Shown: positions 1 through 9,497 of the stretch, in pieces
Position numbering within the stretch: the first letter of the stretch is position 1
Layout of the letters: every line of letters starts with the position of its first letter
NCBI GenBank assembly: GCA_040183005.1
Contig: JAMPIW010000007.1
Coordinates: 310,001 to 374,000, forward strand
Length of the DNA stretch: 64,000 nucleotides
Direction of reading: 5' to 3'
From: Gammaproteobacteria bacterium
Lineage (GTDB): Bacteria > Pseudomonadota > Gammaproteobacteria > Ga0077554 > Ga007554
The notes under the pieces: model-generated
Seen by the model: only the letters and a program-made list of their open reading frames with translations
The model's database searches: none
Told to the model about the DNA's origin: nothing
Position numbers and translations under genes: made by a program

Positions 1-2531
1 CAGGCCTGGTGTTGATGTTGGAACATGCCAAAGCACGCACCGTGTTGCCCCTTGCGGTAGACAAGGATACGCTTCAGATTATTTCCGATTACTTCGCGGA
101 TGAAATTTTTCTGAAAGCAGACGCAGAGATGCAAGAGTTTCTATTGATGAGTGCGTGCTTTCAGGATATGACGGAAGACATGGTGGTGCAGCTCACTGGA
201 AGGCCCGATGCCGGTGACATTCTTTCCGAGTTTAGCCGCAAACATTACTTCACCGAGAAATTCAGCGGCACCGAAACCTTATATCAATATCACGGTTTGT
301 TTCGTGGATTCCTGTTGTCGCAGGCCAGAGCGTTCTTCTCCGCCGAGCGTTTGTTTGAGATTCAGCGCAGCGCAGCGCAGATTCTGGAGCGCGCGGGTCA
401 GATAGACGAGGCTATCATGCTGTACATCACACGGGCGGATTGGGAAGCAGCCGCGACAGTGATGTTGAAGCACGCGGCTACCCTGACTGCCCAAGGGCGC
501 TGTCAAACCCTTGAAGGCTGGATTCGCGCATTGCCTAGCAGTGTTATCGAACATACGGCGTGGCTGTTGTACTGGTTGGGTGTGTGCCGACTACCTTTTT
601 CCACAGAAGAGGCGCGAGGGCATCATGAAAAGGCCTATGCACTTTTCAAGGCAGAAAATAACGCCGTGGGTCAATATCTGGCGTGGGCTGGCGTGGTGGA
701 CACGTATCGCTATGAATGGGGAAATTTCACGCCACTGAACAAATGGATTGCTGAACTGAACATCCTGCTTGAAAGGAACCCTGGCTTCCCATCGCTTGAT
801 ATCGAGATTCGCGTGCTGTCGAGCATGTTCGGAACCTTGATCTATAACTGCCCTCAACATCACCTGCTGCCCGTGTGGGAAGAGCGGCTCAAGACGCTCA
901 TGGAAAGTTGCGCTGACAGAAATCAGCGGCTTATCATGGGTATCAACCTTCTGCCCTATTATTTCTGGATAGGCAATTTTGCCAAAGCGTGGATGATCTT
1001 CCGCTCATTGGAAAAAGAGGTTCGCGCGCCCGATGTACCCCCGCTAATACAAATTACCTGGCTGCTCCAGGAAGGCTTTTACAATTGGCTGGCGGGCTCC
1101 ACGGAGGCCTGCTGCAATGCAGTCGAGGAAGGATGGAGGGTCGCCATACAAACTGGCGTTCATGTCAGGGATTATCTGGTACTTGCCCAAGGAGCGGCGG
1201 GCGCACTAGTGGCGGGTAATTTACCATTGGCCGAGGAGTATCTACAACGCATGGCGCCGGTATTGAACGCTACCCGTATGCTGGATGTTGGCTACTATCA
1301 TTATCAGGCGGCCTGGCTGGCCTTGTTGAAGGGCAATCTGCCTCATGCGGTAGAGCACGCCGAAACATCTGTGCGCCTGGCGACGACGGCGGGTACGCCT
1401 TTTCCTTTGGCGCTGTGCTTGATAGGCCTGGCGCAAATCCTTTTCGAGCGCGGGCAAAACCGTCAGGCGCTAGTACATCTTGCTCATGGTCGACGCATTG
1501 GCCGCAGCATGCGTAGCGATCTTATCGAATACCACGCCTTGGCGCGTCTGTCGCTATACGCGCTGGATCAAGGAAAGCGGACAGCAGGTGTTTCCTTGCT
1601 GCGCCGGGTATGTGCCCTGAACAAGAAAATGGGTAACGTCAGCCTGCCTTACTGGAAGCCCTCCGATATCTCCAGGCTGTGTGCTTACGCCCTGGATGCA
1701 GAGATTGAAGTAGATCACGTCAAGGCCTACATCAGGCAGCGTTGTTTAGGCGTGGCGGATGATGTTGAGCTATTTTCCGATCAATGGCCCTGGCCTTTGA
1801 AAATTTACTCGCTGGGTCGTTTTCAGGTACTCAGGCAGGGTGAGCCGATTCTCTTCAGCGCCAAGGGGCAGCGCAAGCCGGTAGAGTTGCTGAAGGCGTT
1901 GCTGGCCTTTGGTGGGCGGGATGTCAGCGTCGAGCAGCTTGCCGAAGCGCTATGGCCAGAGGCCGAGGGTGACATAGCACGGCAGGCCTTCGATACCACA
2001 TTGCATCGCCTACGGAAATTTCTCGATTATGACAGAGCGCTGGTACTGCAAAATGGAAAACTATCGCTGGATGCGCGCCATTGTTGGGTGGATGCCTGGT
2101 CTCTGGCTCGCGCCATGGGTCAACTACAAGATTCACAGGTTAATAAAAACAATCCCCCGGAGTTGTTTGACAGAGTGTTCAGGCTTTACCAAGGCCCGTT
2201 TCTGCATCAGGAGGAATATTCCTGGGCCATGGCCCCGCGAGAACGCCTGAAGAGCAAATTCCTGCGTCAGTTGGGCGATTTGTGTTACCGCCTGGAGCAG
2301 TCCAAGCTATGGGATCGAGCAGTGGATTGCTACAACAAAGCTCTCGAAGTCGACCCGCTATCGGAGGCGATCTATCAAAGGCTGATGCGCTGCCACCAGC
2401 GCCAAGGGCGTCGCGCCGAAGCTCTTGCTGTTTATCAGCGCTGCCGGAAAACCTTCAGTACCGTTCTGGGGTTATCCCCCTCTGCCGAAACGGAAGCGAT
2501 TCGACAGAGCCTACAGCCTGATGGCGAATAG
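1..2531 (+). CDS. MalT/SARP-like transcriptional regulator with TPR and BTAD domains (5' partial)
   Basis: The frame is open to the left edge, so the N-terminus lies outside the window. The visible 840+ residues lack the P-loop (STAND) ATPase expected upstream. Residues about 1-130 look like the winged-helix end of such an ATPase, and about 130-590 form a long helical TPR-like region. From about residue 596 there is an OmpR/PhoB-type winged helix (motif LGRFQVLRQGEPI, then RKPVELLKALLA and LAEALWP). It is followed by a bacterial transcriptional activator domain (BTAD, about 700-838). This order is known from large signal-integrating regulators that combine MalT-like sensing with SARP-type DNA binding. 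The ligand and targets cannot be told from the sequence. The gene ends just before a strong hairpin and converges on mtgA. Confidence 0.85.
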   Translation, partial: GLVLMLEHAKARTVLPLAVDKDTLQIISDYFADEIFLKADAEMQEFLLMSACFQDMTEDMVVQLTGRPDAGDILSEFSRKHYFTEKFSGTETLYQYHGLFRGFLLSQARAFFSAERLFEIQRSAAQILERAGQIDEAIMLYITRADWEAAATVMLKHAATLTAQGRCQTLEGWIRALPSSVIEHTAWLLYWLGVCRLPFSTEEARGHHEKAYALFKAENNAVGQYLAWAGVVDTYRYEWGNFTPLNKWIAELNILLERNPGFPSLDIEIRVLSSMFGTLIYNCPQHHLLPVWEERLKTLMESCADRNQRLIMGINLLPYYFWIGNFAKAWMIFRSLEKEVRAPDVPPLIQITWLLQEGFYNWLAGSTEACCNAVEEGWRVAIQTGVHVRDYLVLAQGAAGALVAGNLPLAEEYLQRMAPVLNATRMLDVGYYHYQAAWLALLKGNLPHAVEHAETSVRLATTAGTPFPLALCLIGLAQILFERGQNRQALVHLAHGRRIGRSMRSDLIEYHALARLSLYALDQGKRTAGVSLLRRVCALNKKMGNVSLPYWKPSDISRLCAYALDAEIEVDHVKAYIRQRCLGVADDVELFSDQWPWPLKIYSLGRFQVLRQGEPILFSAKGQRKPVELLKALLAFGGRDVSVEQLAEALWPEAEGDIARQAFDTTLHRLRKFLDYDRALVLQNGKLSLDARHCWVDAWSLARAMGQLQDSQVNKNNPPELFDRVFRLYQGPFLHQEEYSWAMAPRERLKSKFLRQLGDLCYRLEQSKLWDRAVDCYNKALEVDPLSEAIYQRLMRCHQRQGRRAEALAVYQRCRKTFSTVLGLSPSAETEAIRQSLQPDGE

Positions 2532-2538
2532 CCCTGAT

Positions 2539-2600
2539 AAAAGGCAGTTAGCCACACAATTCGTTTTTTCTATGTGAACTTTGTGGCTAACTGCTTTTTA
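2539..2600. terminator. Bidirectional rho-independent terminator
   Basis: A perfect 13-bp stem pairs GCAGTTAGCCACA (2544-2556) with TGTGGCTAACTGC (2582-2594). It is flanked by T runs on both strands (TTTTTA on plus, TTTTATC on minus). It sits between the convergent BTAD regulator and mtgA and can serve both. Confidence 0.85.
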
Positions 2601-2605
2601 TAGGC

Positions 2606-3490
2606 TTATTGCGGCTCCATAGAAGGTGGCGCGCTATCGTCTGAGGGCGGTGCGGCTTGTGGCTGGCTTGATTCCATGTTGGTCGGAGGTGTGGGGGCCG
2701 TTTCCGGCTCCACCGAGGGCTCAGTTTCTTTCGGCATGTCGAGTTCCGGCGCGGGTTTCGCAGGTGGCGCGATGAGGCGTGGTGCGGCGTTGAAGTCACG
2801 GCCGTAACGTATTGCCATGCGCGCCAGGATGATCTTGGTCTTGCGTGTTGCTCGGCGCGCGTTGCGGTGGGTATCGTAATAGCGCGGATTGGGTACGATG
2901 GCGGCCAGCCACGCGGCTTCGCGGGGTGTCAGTTTCGCCGCTGATTTGCCGAAGTAGTGGTGGGCTGCGGCCTCTGCGCCGAATATGCCGTTACCCCATT
3001 CGATCACGTTCAGGTAGATCTCGAAGATGCGCTGTTTGCTCAGGCTTTTTTCCAGCATCACTGTGATGATGGCCTCTTCCCCTTTGCGCCACGGGGTGCG
3101 CTGGGTGGAGAGGAACAGGTTTTTGGCGAGCTGCTGGGTGATGGTGCTGCCGCCCGCGACGACCTTGCCCTGTTTTATGTTCTTTTCCGCGGCGACCTTG
3201 ATGCCTTCCCAGTCGAAGCCTTCGTGACTGTAAAAGGTGGCGTCTTCCGAGGCGATGATGGCACGTTGCAGATAGCGTGAGATGCGCGGCATCGGCACCC
3301 AGCGATAGTCGATGTGGGCCGGCTTTGATTCCGCTTCCATTTCCGCCAGACGCCCGCGCATTAGCGCGGTATCTTCAGGGGTGTGGGTGTCGAGGCGTGT
3401 TACTTGCCAGTAGATCCAGCCTTGGTAAAGCAGTGCTGCGAGCAGGGCGAGGATAAAGCCGCGCCAGAGCCATTTTGTAAGAAACTTCAT
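2606..3490 (-). CDS. mtgA: Monofunctional peptidoglycan transglycosylase MtgA
   Basis: This 294-residue glycosyltransferase family 51 enzyme polymerises lipid II into glycan strands at the inner membrane. One N-terminal membrane anchor is visible at about residues 9-30. The family motifs are intact: AIIASEDATFYSHEGFDW with the catalytic Glu, GGSTITQQLAKNLFLS, and EIYLNVIEWGNGIFGAEAAA. The protein is about 55-60 residues longer than usual. The extra part is a C-terminal tail rich in Pro, Glu, Ser and Ala that begins near residue 237 and has no recognisable domain. It is probably a single-gene unit, followed by the shared terminator and preceded by a palindromic repeat. Confidence 0.95.
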   Translation of the reverse strand: MKFLTKWLWRGFILALLAALLYQGWIYWQVTRLDTHTPEDTALMRGRLAEMEAESKPAHIDYRWVPMPRISRYLQRAIIASEDATFYSHEGFDWEGIKVAAEKNIKQGKVVAGGSTITQQLAKNLFLSTQRTPWRKGEEAIITVMLEKSLSKQRIFEIYLNVIEWGNGIFGAEAAAHHYFGKSAAKLTPREAAWLAAIVPNPRYYDTHRNARRATRKTKIILARMAIRYGRDFNAAPRLIAPPAKPAPELDMPKETEPSVEPETAPTPPTNMESSQPQAAPPSDDSAPPSMEPQ

Positions 3491-3539
3491 TGAATATTAT
3501 CTTTGCGCGTTTGCGTCTAAACGTAAAATCTTAACCCGA

Positions 3540-3645
3540 TTGTCCCACGCTCCAAAACCGTTCGCCCTGGGCCTGTCGAAGGGCCGTTCATGGTTCGACA
3601 AGCTCACCACGAACGGCGGTGTAGCTCTATTTCGCCGTGGGACAA
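3540..3645. repeat. Nested palindromic intergenic repeat
   Basis: Outer arms are TTGTCCCACG (3540-3549) and CGTGGGACAA (3636-3645). Inside lie CCGTTCG (3558-3564) and CGAACGG (3610-3616), then CCTGTCGAA and TTCGACAAG. The inner part resembles the widespread proteobacterial repeat containing CCTGTCGAAGGGC and GTTCGACAAGCTCACC. It fills the gap between mtgA and maf. Confidence 0.8.
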
Positions 3646-3652
3646 CCTGGGC

Positions 3653-4264
3653 TTAAATAACTCTTACACCCTCGTGCTCCAGCATCCGCACCAGGCTGAT
3701 CAATGGTAGGCCGATGAGTGCGGTAGGGTCTTCGCCTTCCAGCTTGTCGAAAAGCGCGATTCCCAGGCCTTCCGATTTGAATGAGCCCGCGCAATTATAC
3801 GGCTGCTCGTGCCGCAGATAATTTTCGATCTGCGCCGCGCTCAGCACACGAAACACAACGGCGAAGGGGATGACATCCACCTGCATGCGTCGGGTGGCGC
3901 TATTGAGCAGGCACAATCCGGTTAGAAATTCCACGCGTTTACCGGAGGCGTTGGCGAGTTGCTTTACCGCATTGTCATGATTGCCCGGTTTCCCCAGAGT
4001 TTCGCCATCCAGCACCGCCACCTGATCGGAGCCGATGATCAGCGCATCGGTGTGTTGTTGCGCGATCGCGTGTGCCTTCGCGCCGGCGAGCCGTGCCACA
4101 AGACTTTCCGGTGATTCGCCGGGCAGCGGTGTTTCATCGGCTTGCGGTGGGATGGCGTTGAATGGCAAGCCCAGCCGATGCAGCAACTCTTTTCTAAAAG
4201 GGGAGGATGAGGCCAGAATTAACTGCTGCCGCTTGTGCCCATTGTTATGATCAGCCGATTTCAA
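3653..4264 (-). CDS. Maf-family nucleotide pyrophosphatase (YceF-like, m7GTP type)
   Basis: This 203-residue Maf/HAM1-type pyrophosphatase has the N-terminal substrate motif LILASSSPFRKELL, the GSDQVAVLDGETLGKPG segment, and the C-terminal KSEGLGIALFDKLEGEDPTALIGLP. The last segment is closest to the YceF branch, which hydrolyses 7-methyl-GTP and removes modified nucleotides. The best start is a TTG at 4264, because no ATG lies in frame before the conserved region. A GAGG sits six bases upstream of that TTG. The gene overlaps the end of pycB by 14 nt, which suggests translational coupling downstream of pycAB. Confidence 0.9.
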   Translation of the reverse strand: MKSADHNNGHKRQQLILASSSPFRKELLHRLGLPFNAIPPQADETPLPGESPESLVARLAGAKAHAIAQQHTDALIIGSDQVAVLDGETLGKPGNHDNAVKQLANASGKRVEFLTGLCLLNSATRRMQVDVIPFAVVFRVLSAAQIENYLRHEQPYNCAGSFKSEGLGIALFDKLEGEDPTALIGLPLISLVRMLEHEGVRVI

Positions 4265-6077
4265 TCAGTGCCTCGTCGGGGTTAACGTTATCGCCTTTGC
4301 GCACATTCACGGAGATTACCTTTCCGGCAATCGGTGCCTGCACTTCAGTTTCCATCTTCATGGCTTCGGTCACCAGTACCGGGTCGCCCGCCTTCACGGT
4401 GTCTCCCAGTTTCACCAGGACTTCGACAATCGTACCCGGCATGGAGGTGGTGACATGGCCTGGTGCCTGGGCTCGCGGCCGCCTGCTGCCTTTGCCTGTG
4501 GCTTGTTTCGTAGGCTCGGATGCAGGGGTGAGTTCCTGCAACGTTTCAACAATAATCTCTTCGGGCAAACCGTCCACAGAGACATAGAAGGGCCGCCGGT
4601 TGCTCTCCTGGTGGCCGCTGCCTGTTACGTGGATGTGATAGCTCTCGCCATGCAGGGTGACGTTGAATTCCACAGGTGTTGCGCCACGTATGGCGGCGCC
4701 TTCGTGTGCTATCTCAAGCGGTTCGGGCACGAGCGTGCCCGTGGCGCGCTGTTCGAGAAATGTGCGGGCGATTTCAGGGAACATGGCGTAGCTCAATACG
4801 TCTTCTTCGGACGTTGCAAGAACGCCGATGTCGTTACGCAGTGTTTCCATCTCATCCTTGAGCAGGTCCGCAGGACGGCAATCAATGGCTTCTTCATTGC
4901 CGATAGCCTGTTGGCGCACGATGGTGTTTACTGTCCCCGGCGTCTTGCCGTATCGCCCTTGCAAATAAAATTTTACCTCATTGGTGATGGTCTTGTAACG
5001 TGCGCCCGCCAATACATTGAGCAGTGCTTGCGTGCCTACGATTTGCGACGTGGGTGTGACCAGGGGAGGGAATCCCAGGTCTTCGCGTACCTGCGGGATT
5101 TCCGCCAGCACCTCATTCATGCGGTCCAATGCCCCCTGTTCGCGCAACTGGTTGGCGAGATTGGAGATCATGCCGCCGGGAATCTGGTTGACTTGAACAC
5201 GCGTATCGATGCCCGTGTACTCGCTCTCGAAGCGTTGGTATTTTTTGCGCACATCGTAGAAATAAAAACCGATTTCTTGCAGCAGTTCGAGATTGAGGCC
5301 AGTGTCGTATTGTGTGCCGCGGAGCGCAGCGACCATGCTCTCGGTGGGCGGATGGCTGGTGCCACCGGAGAAGCTGGAAATTGCAGTGTCGATGTGGCGG
5401 CAGCCGTTTTCAACAGCCTTTAACTGACACATGCTTGCCAGGCCAGAGGTGGCATGGGAATGTAAATGAACCGGGATTTTAACCGCGTTGACCAGGTGAC
5501 GCACCAATTCCGCGGTGACCATCGGTGTGAGCAACCCGGCCATATCCTTGATGGCAATGCTGTCGCAGCCCATTGCTTGCAGCTCGCGCGCCATCTCAAC
5601 GAATTTGGGGATGCTGTGCATGGGGCTGGTGGTATAGCACATCGTACCTTGAGCGTGCTTGCCCGCAGCCTTAACGGACTCGATGGATACGCGCAGATTA
5701 CGGGTGTCGTTGAGCGCATCGAAAATACGGAATACGTCGATGCCATCGGCGGCGGCACGCTGCACGAAGGCGCGCACCACATCATCGGAATAATGGCGGT
5801 AACCGAGTAGATTTTGTCCGCGCAACAGCATTTGCAGTCGCGTGTTGGGCAGCGCCGTCCTGAGCTTTTTCAGGCGCTCCCATGGATCTTCCTTGAGAAA
5901 TCGCAGGCAGGCATCAAACGTTGCACCTCCCCAGACCTCCAGAGACCAGAAACCCACCTGATCCAGCTTGGCGCAGATCGGCAGCATATCCTCGGTGCGC
6001 ATCCGAGTGGCAATCAGCGATTGGTGTGCATCGCGCAATATGGTGTCGGTGATGTAGACGCGGGACATGTCAGGCAC
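4251..6077 (-). CDS. pycB: Pyruvate carboxylase subunit B / oxaloacetate decarboxylase alpha-type carboxyltransferase with biotinyl domain
   Basis: The 608-residue protein joins a DRE-TIM carboxyltransferase barrel (ITDTILRDAHQSLIATRM at the N-terminus, the metal-binding LHSHATSGLAS segment), a conserved carboxylase domain, a Pro/Ala/Lys linker, and a C-terminal biotinyl domain. Lys574 in EAMKMET is the expected biotin site. Alone it could be the alpha subunit of a sodium-pumping oxaloacetate decarboxylase, but no beta or gamma membrane subunits are present. The gene lies 11 nt after a biotin carboxylase gene. That pairing is the known two-subunit pyruvate carboxylase, which makes oxaloacetate from pyruvate and bicarbonate. 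Confidence 0.92.
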   Translation of the reverse strand: MPDMSRVYITDTILRDAHQSLIATRMRTEDMLPICAKLDQVGFWSLEVWGGATFDACLRFLKEDPWERLKKLRTALPNTRLQMLLRGQNLLGYRHYSDDVVRAFVQRAAADGIDVFRIFDALNDTRNLRVSIESVKAAGKHAQGTMCYTTSPMHSIPKFVEMARELQAMGCDSIAIKDMAGLLTPMVTAELVRHLVNAVKIPVHLHSHATSGLASMCQLKAVENGCRHIDTAISSFSGGTSHPPTESMVAALRGTQYDTGLNLELLQEIGFYFYDVRKKYQRFESEYTGIDTRVQVNQIPGGMISNLANQLREQGALDRMNEVLAEIPQVREDLGFPPLVTPTSQIVGTQALLNVLAGARYKTITNEVKFYLQGRYGKTPGTVNTIVRQQAIGNEEAIDCRPADLLKDEMETLRNDIGVLATSEEDVLSYAMFPEIARTFLEQRATGTLVPEPLEIAHEGAAIRGATPVEFNVTLHGESYHIHVTGSGHQESNRRPFYVSVDGLPEEIIVETLQELTPASEPTKQATGKGSRRPRAQAPGHVTTSMPGTIVEVLVKLGDTVKAGDPVLVTEAMKMETEVQAPIAGKVISVNVRKGDNVNPDEALIEIG

Positions 6078-6088
6078 TCGTTGCTGGG

Positions 6089-7522
6089 TTAAGAGTGGGC
6101 GTTGGCCGTAGCCATGTGCGCGTATATGGCAGCGGCAATCACGGCGGCCAATTCGCGCGGCGGGCGACGCACGGAATAGTTTATCAGTTCGGGATGGTTT
6201 TCCACGAAACTGGTATCAAATGTAGCATTCTGGAACTCTGGCGAGCGAATGATTTCCAGATGATAAGGGATGGTGGTCTTGATGCCGTACACGCCGATGT
6301 CCTGCAGGGCGCGATTGGCGCGGTCCAGCACCTCATCCCAGGTTAGCGCCCACACGGTCAGCTTCACACACAGTGAATCATAGTAGGGCGGTATGTCATA
6401 GCCGGTGTATATCGCGCCATCGGTGCGCACACCAGGGCCGCCGGGCGCAAAATAGCGGGTAATACGCCCGAAACTGGGCAGGAAGCCGTTTTTTGGGTCT
6501 TCCGCATTGATGCGGAATTCCATGGCGTAACCGCGGCGCTGCACCTCATCCTGCCGGTAGCGCAGGCGAAGTCCCGCCGCGATGCGGATCTGTTCGCGCA
6601 CAATATCGATGCCGGTGATCTGTTCCGTGACCGTGTGCTCCACCTGCAAGCGGGTATTCATTTCCATGAAATAGAAATTTCCCTCGGCATCCAGCAGAAA
6701 TTCCACGGTTCCGGCATTCTGGTAGCCGACGGCTTGCGCGGCGCGCACGGCAAGGTCACCCAAAAATGCGCGTTGCTGATCGGTAAGTTGTGGCGACGGT
6801 GCAATCTCAATCAATTTCTGGTGGCGGCGCTGGATCGAGCAGTCGCGCTCGAACAGGTGAATTACATTGCCGTGGTGGTCGCCCAGCACCTGCATTTCAA
6901 TGTGGCGCGGATTGACGATACACTTTTCCAGAAAGATCTCCGCGCTGCCGAACGCCTTGGTGGCCTCGGAGATCACGCGATCATAATTTTTCCTCAGATC
7001 CTCGGCGTTTTCGCAGCGCCGGATGCCGCGCCCCCCGCCCCCCGAGGTGGCCTTGAGCATTACCGGGTAGCCGAACTCAGCGGCACGTGCCAACGCCTCG
7101 TCAATACCGCTAAGATTGCCTTCGCTGCCCGGTATGACCGGAATGCCTGCGGCAATCATTGCCTGGCGTGCGGCGATTTTATCGCCCATGTGGCGAATTA
7201 CGTCGGCGGAGGGGCCGATGAAGCGGATGTTGCGGCGTGCGCAAATCTCGGCCAGTTCGGGGTTTTCCGACAAAAAACCATAGCCAGGATGCAGTGCATC
7301 GCAGCCGGTGGCCACTGCCAGATTGGTGATGCGGTGGGCATTCAAGTAGCCAGCGACCGACTCGGGGCCGATGTTATAGGCTTCGTCGGCCTTCTTGACG
7401 TGCAGGGCATGGCGGTCGGCATCGGTATAGATCGCTGCCGATTTGATGCCCATCTCCGCGCATGCACGCACAATGCGCACGGCGATTTCGCCACGGTTGG
7501 CGATCAAAACTTTCTTGATCAA
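6089..7522 (-). CDS. pycA: Pyruvate carboxylase subunit A (biotin carboxylase)
   Basis: This 477-residue ATP-grasp biotin carboxylase starts with the classic [19 protein letters not shown]. It has the glycine-rich ATP loop [14 protein letters not shown] and the [16 protein letters not shown] signature. It carboxylates the biotin carried on PycB. It closely resembles AccC, but the neighbour is pycB and not accB, so pyruvate carboxylase is the better reading. It is first in the minus-strand unit pycA-pycB-maf and divergent from yceD across 186 bp. Confidence 0.92.
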   Translation of the reverse strand: MIKKVLIANRGEIAVRIVRACAEMGIKSAAIYTDADRHALHVKKADEAYNIGPESVAGYLNAHRITNLAVATGCDALHPGYGFLSENPELAEICARRNIRFIGPSADVIRHMGDKIAARQAMIAAGIPVIPGSEGNLSGIDEALARAAEFGYPVMLKATSGGGGRGIRRCENAEDLRKNYDRVISEATKAFGSAEIFLEKCIVNPRHIEMQVLGDHHGNVIHLFERDCSIQRRHQKLIEIAPSPQLTDQQRAFLGDLAVRAAQAVGYQNAGTVEFLLDAEGNFYFMEMNTRLQVEHTVTEQITGIDIVREQIRIAAGLRLRYRQDEVQRRGYAMEFRINAEDPKNGFLPSFGRITRYFAPGGPGVRTDGAIYTGYDIPPYYDSLCVKLTVWALTWDEVLDRANRALQDIGVYGIKTTIPYHLEIIRSPEFQNATFDTSFVENHPELINYSVRRPPRELAAVIAAAIYAHMATANAHS

Positions 7523-7669
7523 GCGGCTGCCCTCGCGGGTTGGTTGTGTTATCAGAGAATCGGCCTGCGCCTGTCTTTCTTTAATTGTCGAGTTCTACGG
7601 GAATCAATCGTTGCAGTCAAGGCCGCAACGAGCAATCTAAAATGGAAGAGTTGGATTTGTCAGGCATTT

Positions 7670-7708
7670 TTGACAGGAGGTGCCTGCAGATTGTAAAATG
7701 CCCGGCTT
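7670..7708 (+). promoter_or_regulatory. Candidate sigma-70 promoter for the yceD-rpmF-fab cluster
   Basis: A perfect -35 TTGACA (7670-7675) and a -10 TAAAAT (7694-7699) are separated by 18 bp. The expected transcription start falls at about 7706-7707. That is only two or three bases before the yceD ATG at 7709, so the message would be almost leaderless. Confidence 0.55.
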
Positions 7709-8227
7709 ATGCCCAGTCAGCCGCCCGAATATATAGATCCTATACGCCTTGCTGATGCCCGAGCGGTGTTGCAGGGGCAAGTAGCTGTGTCAGGCATGGT
7801 GCGGCTTGCGCCTTCATTGTGTTCGACGCAAGGTGCGGTGGATTTCGAGCTGGTGTTCGATGTGGATCTGGAGGGGATTCGTTGCGTTCACGGATCCCTG
7901 CGCACACAGTTGGATGTTATTTGCCAGCGATGCCTACAGCCAATGAAGCTACCACTGGAGGCGAATGTGGCATTGGGTGTGGTGGTTTCGATGCAGGAAG
8001 CCGAGACTTTGCCAAGCGCCTATGAACCGTTGGTTGTGGGCGTGGTGCCTGTTTCTCTAAAGGAGATGGTCGAGGACGAATTGCTGCTGGTCTTGCCGGT
8101 GGCACCGATGCACCCCGAGCAGCAGTGCCCGGCGTGGCAAGAGCGTGTTGTTGAAGTACAAGAGGAGCCAGCCCAGGAAGGCAAGAAAAACCCGTTTGCA
8201 GTGCTGGCTCAGCTGAAGAAGACGTAA
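7709..8227 (+). CDS. yceD: YceD (DUF177) 23S rRNA accumulation protein
   Basis: This 172-residue DUF177 protein is recognised by the CQRCLQP motif, the LPSAYEPL segment, MVEDELLLVLPVAPMHP and the C-terminal NPFAVLAQLKK. The family is linked to 23S rRNA accumulation and almost always sits before rpmF, as here. The start is fixed by similarity to YceD N-termini (PIRLADARAVLQGQV). No good ribosome-binding site lies upstream, which fits a leaderless message from the adjacent promoter. It opens the L32/fatty-acid cluster. Confidence 0.93.
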   Translation: MPSQPPEYIDPIRLADARAVLQGQVAVSGMVRLAPSLCSTQGAVDFELVFDVDLEGIRCVHGSLRTQLDVICQRCLQPMKLPLEANVALGVVVSMQEAETLPSAYEPLVVGVVPVSLKEMVEDELLLVLPVAPMHPEQQCPAWQERVVEVQEEPAQEGKKNPFAVLAQLKKT

Positions 8228-8291
8228 CAGCGACCATAGCTGGTTGCTTGGATAATTTATAAACGCTTTAAATATAGCAGGAGTATGAAAA

Positions 8292-8471
8292 ATGGCCGTA
8301 CAGCAGAATCGTAAAACCCCCTCCAAGCGTGGCATGCGCAGATCCCATGACGCGCTGACCTCGGCCACTCTGTCGGTTGAGCCCACCACGGGTGAAACCC
8401 ATCTGCGCCATCACATCAGCCCGGACGGTTATTACCGCGGCCGCAAGATTCTCAACACCAAGGGCGAGTAA
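8292..8471 (+). CDS. rpmF: 50S ribosomal protein L32
   Basis: The 59-residue protein begins [20 protein letters not shown] and ends [11 protein letters not shown], a typical L32 of the zinc-free kind without CxxC pairs. An AGGAG lies eight bases before the ATG. An earlier out-of-frame ATG at 8285 leads to a short dead frame. It is located between yceD and plsX, the standard gammaproteobacterial order, and links ribosome and membrane-lipid synthesis in one transcription unit. Confidence 0.97.
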   Translation: MAVQQNRKTPSKRGMRRSHDALTSATLSVEPTTGETHLRHHISPDGYYRGRKILNTKGE

Positions 8472-8474
8472 GAC

Positions 8475-9497
8475 TTGGGTCTTACTCTCGCGCTGGATGC
8501 CATGGGGGGCGATCATGGCCCCCATGTGGTTGTACCCGCCGCCCTGAGTGTGCTTGCCGAGCAGCCTGATCTCACGCTGATTCTCGTGGGCGATCAGGAT
8601 ATCCTTGCCAAGGAACTGCTGGTGCATCATGCGCAGATCAGTGACAGGTTGCAGCTCCAACACGCCTCTCAATGTGTAGAAATGCATGAGTCGCCTTCCC
8701 AGGCATTGCGTGGGAAGAAGGATTCATCAATGCGTGTCGCCATTGATCTGGTCAAGGCTGGCCGCGCCCAGGCCTGTGTCAGCGCTGGCAACACGGGCGC
8801 ATTGATGGCCACCGCCCGTTATGTGTTGAAAACCTTGCCTGGCATCGACCGGCCCGCCATCATCTCCGCCTTGCCAACAATGACGGGGCACACCCATATG
8901 CTCGATCTGGGCGCGAACGTGGATTCGACCGCCGAGCATTTATTCCAGTTCGCCGTAATGGGGTCAGTGTTGACCAGCGCGGTTGATAACATCGAGCGAC
9001 CGCGGGTCGGCCTGCTCAATATCGGCGAGGAAGAGATCAAGGGCAACGAGACGGTCAAGGAGGCCGCGCGCATGCTCGCCGCCAGCGACATCCATTATGT
9101 GGGTTTCGTCGAGGGCGATGACATCTATAAAGGCAGCGTCGACGTCGTGGTGTGTGATGGTTTTATTGGGAATGTCGCGCTGAAAACCAGCGAAGGCGTG
9201 GCGAAAATGATCAGCCACTACATGAAGCAGGAATTCAAGCGCTCGATTTTTACCCGATCGGTGGCATTGGTGGCGATGCCGGTATTGAAGGCGTTTCGCG
9301 CCAAGATCGATCCCCGCCAGTATAACGGCGCAAGCCTGGTGGGATTGCAGGGGATCGTCATCAAAAGTCACGGCAGTGCAGATGCATTTTCGTTCGCCAA
9401 CGCCATCAAGGAGGCGGTGACCGAGGTCAAAAAGGACGTGCCGCAACGCATCAGAAAACAACTGGAAACCTTCCTGACAGAGAGGCATGCAAGTTGA
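8475..9497 (+). CDS. plsX: Phosphate acyltransferase PlsX
   Basis: The 340-residue enzyme makes acyl-phosphate from acyl-ACP, the first committed donor for phosphatidic acid synthesis. The N-terminal [16 protein letters not shown] motif and the [10 protein letters not shown] and [17 protein letters not shown] segments are diagnostic. The start is a TTG three bases after the rpmF stop. The next in-frame ATG would remove the conserved beta strand. The stop overlaps the fabH start by four bases. Confidence 0.96.
   Translation: MGLTLALDAMGGDHGPHVVVPAALSVLAEQPDLTLILVGDQDILAKELLVHHAQISDRLQLQHASQCVEMHESPSQALRGKKDSSMRVAIDLVKAGRAQACVSAGNTGALMATARYVLKTLPGIDRPAIISALPTMTGHTHMLDLGANVDSTAEHLFQFAVMGSVLTSAVDNIERPRVGLLNIGEEEIKGNETVKEAARMLAASDIHYVGFVEGDDIYKGSVDVVVCDGFIGNVALKTSEGVAKMISHYMKQEFKRSIFTRSVALVAMPVLKAFRAKIDPRQYNGASLVGLQGIVIKSHGSADAFSFANAIKEAVTEVKKDVPQRIRKQLETFLTERHAS

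Noticed and set aside
4251-6077. Sodium-pumping oxaloacetate decarboxylase
   Set aside because: No beta or gamma subunit genes are present, and the partner is a biotin carboxylase, so pyruvate carboxylase fits better.
4455-7696. Long plus-strand frames opposite pycB and pycA
   Set aside because: pycA and pycB are certain; the opposite frames have shadow composition and no motifs.
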